From: Streptomyces sp. CB02980
GTDB taxonomy: Bacteria; Actinomycetota; Actinomycetes; Streptomycetales; Streptomycetaceae
Direction of reading: 5' to 3'
Assembly (NCBI RefSeq): GCF_014451325.2
Contig: NZ_JACSCH020000009.1
Location: 1-64,000, forward strand
Length of the DNA stretch: 64,000 nucleotides
Part shown: one piece after another, positions 25,800 through 34,065 of the stretch
Numbering within the stretch: position 1 is the stretch's first letter
Layout: each line of letters starts with the position of its first letter
Made by a program: the position numbers and the translations under genes
The notes under the pieces: model-generated
Seen by the model: only the letters and a program-made list of their open reading frames with translations
What the model was told of the DNA's origin: nothing
Databases searched by the model: none

Positions 25800-25930
25800 G
25801 GCCCCGGCTCCCACGGCGGCCCCGGCTCCCACGGCGACCGCGCCGCCCGACGGACGCGGCCGACCGGCAGGCGCGTCCGACCGCCAGGCGGGTCCTGATC
25901 GTCAGGCACTTCCGACCGTCAGGCGCGGCC
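25800..25930. repeat. Short tandem repeats between convergent genes
   Basis: Two exact tandem copies of an 18-bp unit, GGCCCCGGCTCCCACGGC, at 25800-25817 and 25818-25835. From about 25861 to 25930 follow four degenerate units of 17-21 bp with the pattern GACCGNCAGGCGNGTCC, the last running into the YbaK-like gene end. No terminator hairpin is obvious. Confidence 0.7.
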
Positions 25931-26416
25931 GATCGGGGCCACGACCGCCGACGTGAGGGCGGCCAGATCCGCGGGGGAGAGCTCCACCTCGAGGCCGCGC
26001 CGGCCCGCCGAGATGCAGATGGACGCGTGGTCCGAGGCCGAGGCGTCGAGGACCGTACGGAGCCGCTTGCGCTGGCCCAGCGGGGAGATGCCGCCCCGCA
26101 CATAGCCCGTGGTGCGCTCGGCCGCCGCCGGGTCCGCCATCGCCGCGCGCTTGCCGCCGACCGCCGAGGCCAGGGCCTTCAGATCGAGCTGGCCGGCGAC
26201 CGGGACCACCGCGACCGTCAGCTCGCCGTCGACGTCCGCCACCAGGGTCTTGAAGACCCGGTCCGGGGAGACGCCGAGGGCCTCGGCCGCCTCCTCGCCG
26301 TACGAGGGGGAGGCCGGGTCGTGCTCGTACGCGTGCAGGGTGAACGGGGTGCCGGCCGCCGTCAGGGCCACCGTCGCAGGGGTGCCTCCGCCGTTCTTCT
26401 TCTGCTTCTTCGCCAC
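25919..26416 (-). CDS. ybaK: YbaK/EbsC-like Cys-tRNA(Pro) deacylase
   Basis: 165 residues. Trans-editing enzyme that hydrolyses mischarged Cys-tRNA(Pro), or a close family member. Family features: FKTLVADVDGELTVAVVPV, with the conserved Lys of the active site, and GYVRGGISPLGQRKRLRTV with the GxxSP loop. A short Lys-rich start (MAKKQKKNGGG) precedes the domain. GTG start at 26416 with GAGGAAG upstream. It lies 14 nt after the Lon-N-like gene and is probably cotranscribed with it. Confidence 0.9.
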   Translation of the reverse strand: MAKKQKKNGGGTPATVALTAAGTPFTLHAYEHDPASPSYGEEAAEALGVSPDRVFKTLVADVDGELTVAVVPVAGQLDLKALASAVGGKRAAMADPAAAERTTGYVRGGISPLGQRKRLRTVLDASASDHASICISAGRRGLEVELSPADLAALTSAVVAPIGRA

Positions 26417-26430
26417 GCGCGCGCTCTTCC

Positions 26431-27168
26431 TCAGTTCGGGTACGTCGGGGCCTGCGTCAGGTCCACCACCGGCAGCGACGGCAGATGCCGGAGGACCGCC
26501 GTCTCCGCGCGCAGCAGCGTCAGCTCCTCGCGCAGCCGGGTCGCCGTGTCCGGGGCCTGGAGCAGCCGCTGCTTCGACGGCGTGTCCAGCACCGCCGCAG
26601 CCGCGACCAGGTACGAGACCACCGAGGGGTCGTCCGGCAGCTCGCTCGTGGTCAGCGAGCGCTCGCGCGCCCCGGCCAGCCGCTTCTGGTAGCTGCGGAA
26701 GGCCCGCAGCACCCCCTCGGAGAGGCTGCCGGCCTCCTCGCCCTGCTCCTCCGGGATCTCCTCGACCTCGGCGACCAGGAACGGCCCGCTCGCGTCGACG
26801 GACAGCAGCTTCACCCGGGTCGTGCCGGTGGCCGTCACCTCGAAGCTGCCGTCGGCGCGCTCGCGGATCTGCACCGCGTCGGCGACGCAGCCGACCCGGT
26901 GGAAGGACTGGATGGGGTCGGAGCCGAAGCCCGCGGCCGGGCCCTTCTCCGGCAGCGCCGTCTGGTCGGGCATGCCGGGGGCCGTCGGGGCGACCTCGCG
27001 GCCGTCGCGGATGGCGACGACGGCGAAGCGGCGCGGCTCCGAGTCGTCGATCGTGAGCAGCTCGCGCATCATGGCGCGATAACGCTCCTCGAAGACGTTC
27101 AGCGGCAGCACGAGGCCCGGGAACAGCACCGCGTTGAGCGGGAAGAGAGGCAGGCGAGCGGTGGTCAC
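26431..27168 (-). CDS. Lon N-terminal (LON substrate-binding) domain protein
   Basis: 245 residues. The start RLPLFPLNAVLFPGLVLPLNVFE is the hallmark of the Lon N-terminal domain; no AAA+ or Ser/Lys protease domain follows, so it is a stand-alone substrate-binding protein. Its partner is unknown. The GTG at 27168 is preceded by TAGGCT (27181-27176) with 7 nt spacing and no ribosome-binding site, suggesting leaderless initiation. The TAG of that hexamer is also the stop codon of the upstream gene. Confidence 0.88.
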   Translation of the reverse strand: MTTARLPLFPLNAVLFPGLVLPLNVFEERYRAMMRELLTIDDSEPRRFAVVAIRDGREVAPTAPGMPDQTALPEKGPAAGFGSDPIQSFHRVGCVADAVQIRERADGSFEVTATGTTRVKLLSVDASGPFLVAEVEEIPEEQGEEAGSLSEGVLRAFRSYQKRLAGARERSLTTSELPDDPSVVSYLVAAAAVLDTPSKQRLLQAPDTATRLREELTLLRAETAVLRHLPSLPVVDLTQAPTYPN

Positions 27169-27178
27169 AGCGGTCAGC

Positions 27179-28258
27179 CTAATGGCCGCCGGGCCCGCCC
27201 CGTCCGGCCCGTCCCTCTCCGGTGTCCCAGAGAGGGGTACGGCGGGCCAGTTCGGTCCTGACCGTGTCCCGCGCGGCGAGGAACCGGAGCAGGGGGTCCC
27301 CCCTGCTCGAGCGGAGCCGAGAGCTCGGGGGAGGATCCTCCCGCCCGGCACCCCGCGCGGCTCCCCACGGGAAGGAGGTCGCGTGGACCCCGATCCGGCC
27401 GAACTCCGCCCGCGCCTCCGCCCACCGCCCCCGCTCCACCAGTACGTACGCCAGCAGGTTGCGGACCTCGGCGGGCCACGGGTCGCCCGTCGGGAAGACC
27501 GCCGACAGGGCCAGGGCCCGGTCCGCCGCCCGGTCGATCCGCGCCTCCGGCACGGACGGGTCCCGGTCCGGCGCCACCCGGAGCCGGTCGTAGGCGGCGC
27601 GGACCGGCAGCGCCCGTACGAGCGAGTCCGGGGCGGCGTCGTCGGCCGCCTGCTCGGCGAAGTCGAAGGCGGCCCGGTGCGAGCCGTACCACTGCGCCGA
27701 CAGGTACTTGAGCGCCGCGACATGGCAGCCGTAGTGGTGCGGGGAGCGGCGCACCGCCTGCTCCCAGAGCGACTCGAAGGCGGCGGGCCCGGCGTGCGCC
27801 CCGCGCGCGTGGTCCAGGGCGAGCCGCCACGGCACCGGGTCGTGCGGCGCCTCCTCGGCCATCGCCTGGATCAGCGGCGTGAGTTCGCGCAGCCGCTCGG
27901 CCCGCGCGGGCGACTCCCAGGCCCGGCGGACGGCGAGCTGCGCGGTGACGAGCAGGGCGTCGGGATCGCGGGGCGCGGCGGAGAGCCAGTGGGTCAGCCA
28001 GTCGTCCCTGCTGTACGCGAAGGTGGCGAGCCGGGTGACGTAACGGTCGCGGTCCTCCCACTCGCCGGCGTCCCGGGTGGTGGCGAGCAGCTTCGCCGCG
28101 GGCTCCGGGTCGGCGAGGGCGGCGGCGACCAGGGCGGGGGCGAGCCGCTCGTCCGGGGCGTCGAGCAGCACGTCGTCGTCCGGCACGAACCCGGCGGCGA
28201 GCCGCGGGGTGTGCCGGGCCGAACGAACGGCGCCTCTCAGGGCACGGAGCAAGGACAT
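27179..28258 (-). CDS. Conserved hypothetical protein, alpha-helical repeat-like
   Basis: 359 residues, soluble, Ala/Arg-rich. Repeated helical pairs such as RYVTRLATFAYSRDDWLTHWL, AAFESLWEQAVRRSPHHYG and EVRNLLAYVLVERGRWAEAR suggest a TPR-like fold. No catalytic motif is seen. The C-terminal region at about residues 308-324 (DPPPSSRLRSSRGDPLLRF) is encoded by an inserted repeat element at 27288-27335, so this part is probably not ancestral. It ends 10 nt before the Lon-N-like gene. Function not recognised. Confidence 0.7.
   Translation of the reverse strand: MSLLRALRGAVRSARHTPRLAAGFVPDDDVLLDAPDERLAPALVAAALADPEPAAKLLATTRDAGEWEDRDRYVTRLATFAYSRDDWLTHWLSAAPRDPDALLVTAQLAVRRAWESPARAERLRELTPLIQAMAEEAPHDPVPWRLALDHARGAHAGPAAFESLWEQAVRRSPHHYGCHVAALKYLSAQWYGSHRAAFDFAEQAADDAAPDSLVRALPVRAAYDRLRVAPDRDPSVPEARIDRAADRALALSAVFPTGDPWPAEVRNLLAYVLVERGRWAEARAEFGRIGVHATSFPWGAARGAGREDPPPSSRLRSSRGDPLLRFLAARDTVRTELARRTPLWDTGEGRAGRGGPGGH
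27288..27335. repeat. Small palindromic insertion inside a coding region
   Basis: GGAGCAGGGGGTCCCCCCTG followed by CTCGAGCGGAGCCGAGAGCTC and GGGGGAGG. It holds two nested palindromes and keeps the host frame open on the minus strand. I recall near-identical segments as frequent dispersed repeats in Streptomyces genomes. Confidence 0.65.
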
Positions 28259-28369
28259 GGTGCGACGTATTCTCTCCCGACCCCCGCCTCCGCGGCAGCC
28301 GGTCTCACGGCCCGCTCACCAAACCTTCGCCGCAGCCCGCCGCTTACACCAATCCTCCGCCGCGCCGCC

Positions 28370-29983
28370 TCACCCCCTGCTCAGCAGCCGGGTCGCTCCC
28401 GCCGCCACCGTCGTCGCCAGGATCCAGCCCAGCAGGATCAGCACCGCCGCCGCCCACTGCCATGTCCCCTCCAGGCGCCAGTAGCCGTCCTGGCCGAGAT
28501 TGATCACCGGGAGCAGCAGATCGAGCGCGTACAGCGGACCGTTCCACTCGGGAGCCTCCTCCGCCTTCAGCGGTGTCGGGCGGTAGTGGGAGAAGGCCAC
28601 CGTGCCCGCCGCCCACAGGACCGCCATCCACAGTGCGGCCCGGCCCGGCCGGTAGCCGTAGGCCACGGTCCAGTCCTGGAGGTAGCCCCAGAGCTTCCCC
28701 GCCACCGGCAGGGTCTCGCGTCTGCGCCGCTGCTTGGCCAGCAGCACCTCGCGGGCGTCGGCGTCCTCCCCGCTGCTGCGCAGGACGGTCGCCAGGCGTT
28801 CGTACGGCTCGGGGGCGTACTCCGGGGTCGCCGCCGCCACCCACTCCAGGCGCCGGGCCAGCGGGAAGTGCCCGTACGGGACGAGGTTCTCGTAGGCGAA
28901 GCCGCCCATCGCGAGCCCGCCGGGCCCCGGCCAGCTGGTCGACAGGTCGATCAGGGTGACGACCTTCGCGCCGTTGAGCACGACGCGGCCCTCCTCCGGC
29001 CGCTCGCCGTTGAACCGGAGCTCCGGGGTGACGATCCGCCGCAGCGAGACCTCCTCCCGGCGCGCCCCGCTCAGCAGGAACCGGGCGTGGTGCAGGTCCA
29101 CCGCGTCACCGAAGCGGCCGTCGTCGAGCCGCACCCCGCCGTGGAACTCGACCGGCTTGCGGTGGGCGCCCTGGGCGGGCGTCACCCCGTACGGCGGGGT
29201 GGCCGTCGAGTTGCCCGTGCTCCCCGCGGTGCCCGACTCCTCGTACACCCAGGCCGCGTTCAGATAGAGCGAGCGCTCCACCGTCAGCTGCGGCGCGTTG
29301 AGCGCGCGGCGGCCCTGCGCGCCGCGCAGCACACTGCCCCGCAGGCTGAGCGACACGCCGACCTTCGCCCCGCGCAGGCTCAGCTCCCCGTGCGTCTCGA
29401 TCAGCTCGGCCTGGAGGTCCTGGGCGACCACCAGGCCGTCCGCGGTGATGGCCCGGCCGCGCCGGTCCGGCCACACCTGGATCTGGTTGACGAGCAGGTC
29501 CGTGCCGATCTGCGCGTCGGTGAGCCGGATGCCCCACCGCACCCGGCAGCGCGGCAGGTGCAGGTCCCCCTCGGTGTGCAGCCGGGCCGCCTCCAGGCGC
29601 GGCAGCGCGCACTCGACCATCCGCAGCGTGCCGAACCGGGCCTCCGGCAGCACCACCTCGCCGTCGAAGCGGCAGCCGTGCAGCTCCACGTACGGCCCTA
29701 TCGTCCCGCCCGCCAGGTTCAGCACGCCGGTGATCCGCACGCCGCGCAGCTTCAGCGCGGCCACCCGTCCGGACCGGGCCGGCGGCCCGGCGAGCAGCAG
29801 CAGCGCCACCACATCGGCGCGGACGCTCCGCTCCTCCCCCCAGTCCCTCCCCCCGAAGGGGTCGTCCCGCTCCGCGATCCCCTCCGTCAGATCGCACGTC
29901 CTGCCGACGACGAACGCCCGCCACACGGCCCGCTCCGGGCCCGTGAGTCCGTCCGGCATCCCGTCCTCGTGCGGCTCGGTCAC
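28370..29983 (-). CDS. Membrane protein with pentapeptide-like beta-helix repeats
   Basis: 537 residues. Residues 60-330 have a repeating pattern of short strands with alternating small and hydrophobic residues (LKLRGVRITGVLNLAGGTI, VELHGCRFDGEVVLPEARF, LSLRGAKVGVSLSLRGSVL), as in pentapeptide or right-handed beta-helix proteins. The C-terminal 130 residues contain a cytoplasmic KQRRRRETLP segment and two or three membrane helices (ALWMAVLWAAGTVAF, WQWAAAVLILLGWILATTV). Some databases label such proteins membrane-associated oxidoreductase, but no cofactor motif is visible. GTG start at 29983. Divergent from hisD by 214 nt. Confidence 0.72.
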   Translation of the reverse strand: MTEPHEDGMPDGLTGPERAVWRAFVVGRTCDLTEGIAERDDPFGGRDWGEERSVRADVVALLLLAGPPARSGRVAALKLRGVRITGVLNLAGGTIGPYVELHGCRFDGEVVLPEARFGTLRMVECALPRLEAARLHTEGDLHLPRCRVRWGIRLTDAQIGTDLLVNQIQVWPDRRGRAITADGLVVAQDLQAELIETHGELSLRGAKVGVSLSLRGSVLRGAQGRRALNAPQLTVERSLYLNAAWVYEESGTAGSTGNSTATPPYGVTPAQGAHRKPVEFHGGVRLDDGRFGDAVDLHHARFLLSGARREEVSLRRIVTPELRFNGERPEEGRVVLNGAKVVTLIDLSTSWPGPGGLAMGGFAYENLVPYGHFPLARRLEWVAAATPEYAPEPYERLATVLRSSGEDADAREVLLAKQRRRRETLPVAGKLWGYLQDWTVAYGYRPGRAALWMAVLWAAGTVAFSHYRPTPLKAEEAPEWNGPLYALDLLLPVINLGQDGYWRLEGTWQWAAAVLILLGWILATTVAAGATRLLSRG

Positions 29984-30137
29984 TGCCGCCCCCCTCGCTT
30001 TCCACGATCCGCTCGCACGATTCCGCGATTCCGGTTTCGATCGTTTTCCGGGGTCCCGTGGATTCGTACAGCCGTTCTTCCCGCTGAGTGACGGGCTGAA
30101 CGCTAACGGTCAGGAGTGGCGACAAGACGCCAGTGTG

Positions 30138-30162
30138 GCCCGTATCAGCCATTGATACGGGC
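30138..30162. promoter_or_regulatory. Perfect inverted repeat upstream of hisD, putative operator
   Basis: GCCCGTATCA (30138-30147), spacer GCCAT, then the exact complement TGATACGGGC (30153-30162). It abuts the expected -35 position of a leaderless hisD promoter whose -10 is GAGAAT (30186-30191). The symmetry fits a dimeric repressor or activator; the regulator is not identified. Confidence 0.6.
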
Positions 30163-30197
30163 GACCGGCGCTGTGGGCCGTCTGCGAGAATTGACCC

Positions 30198-31541
30198 GTG
30201 ATCTCTCGAATCGATCTGCGCGGCGAGACCCTCCCCGAGGGTTCCGCCCTGCGCGACCTGCTGCCCCGTGCCGAGTTCGACGTGGAAGCCGCCCTGGAGA
30301 CAGTGCGGCCGATCTGCGAGGACGTCAGGCATCATGGCGCGGCCGCGGTGATCGACTACGGGGAGAAATTCGACGGCGTCCGCGTTCCGGGCCTGCGCGT
30401 CCCCGCCGAGGCGATCGCCCGCGCCCTCGACGAGCTCGACCCGGCCGTCCGCGCCGCACTCGAGGAGTCCATCCGGCGCGCCCGCCTCGTCCACCACGAG
30501 CAGCGCCGCACCACCCACACCACCCAGGTCGTCCCCGGCGGCACGGTCACCGAGAAGTGGATCCCGGTCGAGCGCGTCGGTCTGTACGTGCCGGGCGGCC
30601 GAGCCGTCTACCCGTCCTCCGTCGTGATGAACGTCGTCCCGGCCCAGGAGGCCGGCGTCGAGAGCCTGGCCGTCGCCTCGCCCCCGCAGAAGGATTTCGG
30701 CGGGCTTCCGCACCCGACGATCCTCGCCGCCTGCGCCCTGCTCGGGGTCGACGAGGTGTACGCCGCCGGCGGCGCCCAGGCCATCGCCATGTTCGCGTAC
30801 GGCACGGAGGGGACGGCCGGCGAGCCCGGCTGCGCCCCCGTCAACCTCGTGACCGGCCCCGGCAACATCTACGTGGCCGCCGCCAAGCGGCTCCTCAAGG
30901 GCCGGATCGGCATCGACGCCGAGGCCGGCCCGACGGAGATCGCGATCCTCGCGGACTCCACCGCCGACCCCGTGCACGTCGCCGCCGACCTCATCAGCCA
31001 GGCCGAGCACGACCCGATGGCCGCCTCCGTCCTCGTCACCGACTCGGACGAGCTGGCCGCCGCCACCGAGGCCGAACTGAAGACCCAGGTCGCCGCCTCC
31101 AAGCACGTCGACGACCGGATCGTCCCGGCCCTGGCGGGACGCCAGTCCGCGATCGTCCTCGTCCGCGACCTGGCCGACGGCCTCAAGGTCGTCGACGCGT
31201 ACGGCGCCGAGCACCTGGAGATCCAGACCCGCGACGCCGCGGCCGTCGCCGACCGCGTCCGCAACGCCGGCGCGATCTTCGTCGGCCCCTGGGCGCCCGT
31301 CTCCCTCGGCGACTACTGCGCGGGCTCCAACCACGTCCTGCCCACCGGCGGCTGCGCCTGCCACTCCTCGGGCCTCTCCGTGCAGTCGTTCCTGCGCGGG
31401 GTGCACATCGTGGACTACACGCGCGACGCGCTCGCCGACGTCGCCCACCACGTGGTGACCCTGGCCGAGGCGGAGGACCTCCCGGCCCACGGCGCTGCGA
31501 TCAAGGCAAGGTTCGGATGGAAGGTGCCGGAGACCAAGTGA
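30198..31541 (+). CDS. hisD: Histidinol dehydrogenase
   Basis: Last two steps of histidine synthesis, L-histidinol to L-histidine with two NAD+. 447 residues. Family blocks: GPGNIYVAAAKRLLKG, AGPTEIAILADS, SQAEHDP (zinc-ligand Gln/His), EHLEIQTRD and CAGSNHVLPTGG. The GTG lacks a ribosome-binding site, and GAGAAT ends 6 nt before it, so the his operon probably starts with a leaderless mRNA. First gene of an operon with 4-nt overlaps; hisC overlaps its stop. Confidence 0.97.
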   Translation: MISRIDLRGETLPEGSALRDLLPRAEFDVEAALETVRPICEDVRHHGAAAVIDYGEKFDGVRVPGLRVPAEAIARALDELDPAVRAALEESIRRARLVHHEQRRTTHTTQVVPGGTVTEKWIPVERVGLYVPGGRAVYPSSVVMNVVPAQEAGVESLAVASPPQKDFGGLPHPTILAACALLGVDEVYAAGGAQAIAMFAYGTEGTAGEPGCAPVNLVTGPGNIYVAAAKRLLKGRIGIDAEAGPTEIAILADSTADPVHVAADLISQAEHDPMAASVLVTDSDELAAATEAELKTQVAASKHVDDRIVPALAGRQSAIVLVRDLADGLKVVDAYGAEHLEIQTRDAAAVADRVRNAGAIFVGPWAPVSLGDYCAGSNHVLPTGGCACHSSGLSVQSFLRGVHIVDYTRDALADVAHHVVTLAEAEDLPAHGAAIKARFGWKVPETK

Positions 31542-32662
31542 CCGGAATCAGCGATCGATCCCCCTGGGACGAGCTCCCCGTCCGGGACGAGCTGAAGGGC
31601 AAGTCCCCCTACGGAGCGCCCCAGCTCGACGTCCCCGTCCAGCTGAACACCAACGAGAACCCGTACCCGCTGCCCGAGCCGCTCGTCGCGCGCATCGCGG
31701 AGCGCGTCGCCGAGGCCGCCCGTACCCTCAACCGCTACCCCGACCGGGACGTGGTCGAGCTCCGCACCGAGCTCGCCCGCTACCTCACCCGGACCGGCGG
31801 GCACCCGGTCGCCGCCGAGAACGTCTGGGCGGCCAACGGGTCCAACGAGGTCCTCCAGCAGCTGCTGCAGACCTTCGGCGGCCCGGGCCGTACCGCGATC
31901 GGCTTCGAGCCCTCGTACTCGATGCACGCCCTGATCGCCCGCGGCACCGGCACCGGCTGGATCTCCGGTCCGCGCAAAGAGGACTTCACCATCGACGTGG
32001 CGGCGGCCGTCGCGGCGATCGCCGAGAACGCGCCGGACGTCGTGTTCATCGCCTCGCCCAACAACCCCACCGGCACCGCCGTCGAGGCCGACACCGTCCT
32101 CGCCCTGTACGAGGCGGCCCAGGCGGCCAAGCCCTCGATGGTGATCATCGACGAGGCGTACGTGGAGTTCAGCCACCGGGAATCGCTGCTGCCCCTCATC
32201 GAGGGCCGCCCGAACCTGGTGGTCTCCCGGACCATGTCCAAGGCCTTCGGCGCCGCCGGACTGCGGCTCGGCTACCTCGCCGCCCACCCGGCCGTGGTCG
32301 ACGCCGTCCAGCTGGTCCGGCTCCCTTACCACCTCTCCGCCGTCACCCAGGCGACCGCGCTCGCCGCCCTGGAGCACACCGACACCCTCCTCGGGTACGT
32401 CGAGCAGCTCAAGGCCGAGCGCGACCGGCTCGTCACCGAGCTGCGCGGGATCGGCTACGAGGTCACCGATTCGGACGCCAACTTCGTGCAGTTCGGGAAG
32501 TTCCCCGACACGCACGCGGCCTGGCAGCGGATCCTCGACCGGGGCGTCCTGGTCCGGGACAACGGCGTACCGGGATGGCTGCGGGTCACCGCCGGCACCC
32601 CCGAAGAGAACGACGCGTTCCTCGACGCGGTTCGTGAATTGATGAAGGAGCAGGAGCGATGA
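31538..32662 (+). CDS. hisC: Histidinol-phosphate aminotransferase
   Basis: PLP enzyme of fold type I, 374 residues, making L-histidinol phosphate from imidazole acetol phosphate and glutamate. Seen: NTNENPYPLP, ASPNNPTGT, IIDEAYVEF and the PLP lysine in SRTMSKAFGAAGLRLGY. Its GTG overlaps the hisD stop (GTGA) with GGAG upstream; an in-frame ATG at 31517 is an alternative start. It overlaps hisB by 4 nt. Confidence 0.97.
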   Translation: MTGISDRSPWDELPVRDELKGKSPYGAPQLDVPVQLNTNENPYPLPEPLVARIAERVAEAARTLNRYPDRDVVELRTELARYLTRTGGHPVAAENVWAANGSNEVLQQLLQTFGGPGRTAIGFEPSYSMHALIARGTGTGWISGPRKEDFTIDVAAAVAAIAENAPDVVFIASPNNPTGTAVEADTVLALYEAAQAAKPSMVIIDEAYVEFSHRESLLPLIEGRPNLVVSRTMSKAFGAAGLRLGYLAAHPAVVDAVQLVRLPYHLSAVTQATALAALEHTDTLLGYVEQLKAERDRLVTELRGIGYEVTDSDANFVQFGKFPDTHAAWQRILDRGVLVRDNGVPGWLRVTAGTPEENDAFLDAVRELMKEQER

Positions 32663-33252
32663 GCCGCGTAGGCCGCGTAGAGCGCACCACCAAGGAGACC
32701 TCCGTCGTCGTCGAGATCGACCTCGACGGCACCGGAAAGGTCGACGTGTCGACCGGGGTCGGGTTCTACGACCACATGCTCGACCAGCTCGGCCGGCACG
32801 GTCTGTTCGACCTCACCGTCAAGACCGACGGCGACCTGCACATCGACTCGCACCACACCATCGAGGACACCGCCCTCGCCCTCGGCGCCGCCTTCAAGCA
32901 GGCCCTCGGCGACAAGGTCGGCATCTACCGCTTCGGCAACTGCACCGTCCCGCTGGACGAGTCGCTCGCCCAGGTGACCGTCGACCTCTCCGGCCGCCCG
33001 TACCTCGTGCACACCGAGCCCGAGAACATGGCGCCGATGATCGGCTCGTACGACACGACGATGACCCGGCACATCTTCGAGTCCTTCGTCGCCCAGGCCC
33101 AGATCGCGCTGCACATCCACGTGCCGTACGGGCGCAACGCCCACCACATCGTGGAGTGCCAGTTCAAGGCGTTCGCCCGCGCCCTCCGCTATGCCTCCGA
33201 GCGCGACCCGCGCGCCGCCGGAATCCTCCCCTCCACGAAGGGCGCGCTCTAA
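32659..33252 (+). CDS. hisB: Imidazoleglycerol-phosphate dehydratase
   Basis: 197 residues, the monofunctional dehydratase without the phosphatase domain of enterobacterial HisB. Manganese-ligand motifs DSHHTIEDTALALG and NAHHIVECQFKA are both present. The ATG overlaps the hisC stop (ATGA). It acts in the cytoplasm on imidazoleglycerol phosphate from HisH-HisF. Confidence 0.97.
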   Translation: MSRVGRVERTTKETSVVVEIDLDGTGKVDVSTGVGFYDHMLDQLGRHGLFDLTVKTDGDLHIDSHHTIEDTALALGAAFKQALGDKVGIYRFGNCTVPLDESLAQVTVDLSGRPYLVHTEPENMAPMIGSYDTTMTRHIFESFVAQAQIALHIHVPYGRNAHHIVECQFKAFARALRYASERDPRAAGILPSTKGAL

Positions 33253-33254
33253 AC

Positions 33255-33419
33255 GTGAACGGCCTCTCCACCATCCTCATCGTCGTCGGGCTGTTCCTGC
33301 TCGGCGGCATCTACTCCTTCGTCAAGCAGCAGATGCCCAAGGGCCTCATCGCGCTCGTCGCCTTCGGCGCCGCGATGTGTCTCGTCGCCGGTGTGCTGCG
33401 GCTGGACGTGTGGGCATGA
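33255..33419 (+). CDS. Small membrane protein inside the his operon
   Basis: 54 residues from GTG 33255, three bases after the hisB stop; its TGA overlaps the hisH ATG, so it is clearly part of the operon. Two hydrophobic segments (LSTILIVVGLFLLGGIYSFV and IALVAFGAAMCLVAGVLRL) separated by KQQMPKG make a helical hairpin. No enzymatic motif. I recall a short ORF here in other Streptomyces. It may anchor or regulate pathway enzymes; function unknown. Confidence 0.8.
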   Translation: MNGLSTILIVVGLFLLGGIYSFVKQQMPKGLIALVAFGAAMCLVAGVLRLDVWA

Positions 33420-34063
33420 CCGCGAGCACCCCCAGGAAGGTCGTCGTCTTCGACTACGGCTTCGGCAACGTGCGCTCGGCCGAGCGCGCCCTCGCCCGGG
33501 TCGGCGCCGACGTCGAGATCACCCGCGACTACGACACCGCGATGAACGCCGACGGACTCCTCGTCCCCGGCGTCGGCGCCTTCTCCGCCTGCATGCAGGG
33601 GCTGAAGGACGCGCGCGGCGACTGGATCGTCGGCCGCCGGCTCTCCGGCGGCCGCCCGGTCATGGGCATCTGCGTCGGCATGCAGATCCTCTTCGCCCAC
33701 GGCTTCGAGCACGGCGTGGAGAGCGAGGGCCTCGACGAGTGGCCCGGTACGGTCGAGCCGTTGAACGCCCCCGTCGTCCCCCACATGGGCTGGAACACGG
33801 TCGACGCGCCGCAGGACACCGAGATGTTCGCGGAACTCGACGCCGACGCCCGGTTCTACTTCGTGCACTCCTACGCGGTGCGCGAGTGGACCCTCGAGGT
33901 CGGCAACAAGAACATCCGCGCCCCCAAGGTCACCTGGGCCACCCACGGCGAGCCCTTCGTCGCGGCCGTCGAGAACGGCGCCCTGTGGGCCACCCAGTTC
34001 CACCCCGAGAAGTCCGGCGACGCCGGAGCCCAGCTCCTCACCAATTGGATCGAGACCCTCTGA
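33416..34063 (+). CDS. hisH: Imidazole glycerol phosphate synthase, glutaminase subunit
   Basis: 215 residues, class I glutamine amidotransferase that feeds ammonia to HisF. The nucleophile Cys is in GICVGMQILF, and the His-Glu of the triad in TQFHPEKSGDAG. GVGAFSACM is the oxyanion-strand region. The ATG overlaps the stop of the small membrane protein gene. Confidence 0.97.
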   Translation: MTASTPRKVVVFDYGFGNVRSAERALARVGADVEITRDYDTAMNADGLLVPGVGAFSACMQGLKDARGDWIVGRRLSGGRPVMGICVGMQILFAHGFEHGVESEGLDEWPGTVEPLNAPVVPHMGWNTVDAPQDTEMFAELDADARFYFVHSYAVREWTLEVGNKNIRAPKVTWATHGEPFVAAVENGALWATQFHPEKSGDAGAQLLTNWIETL

Positions 34064-34065
34064 TC

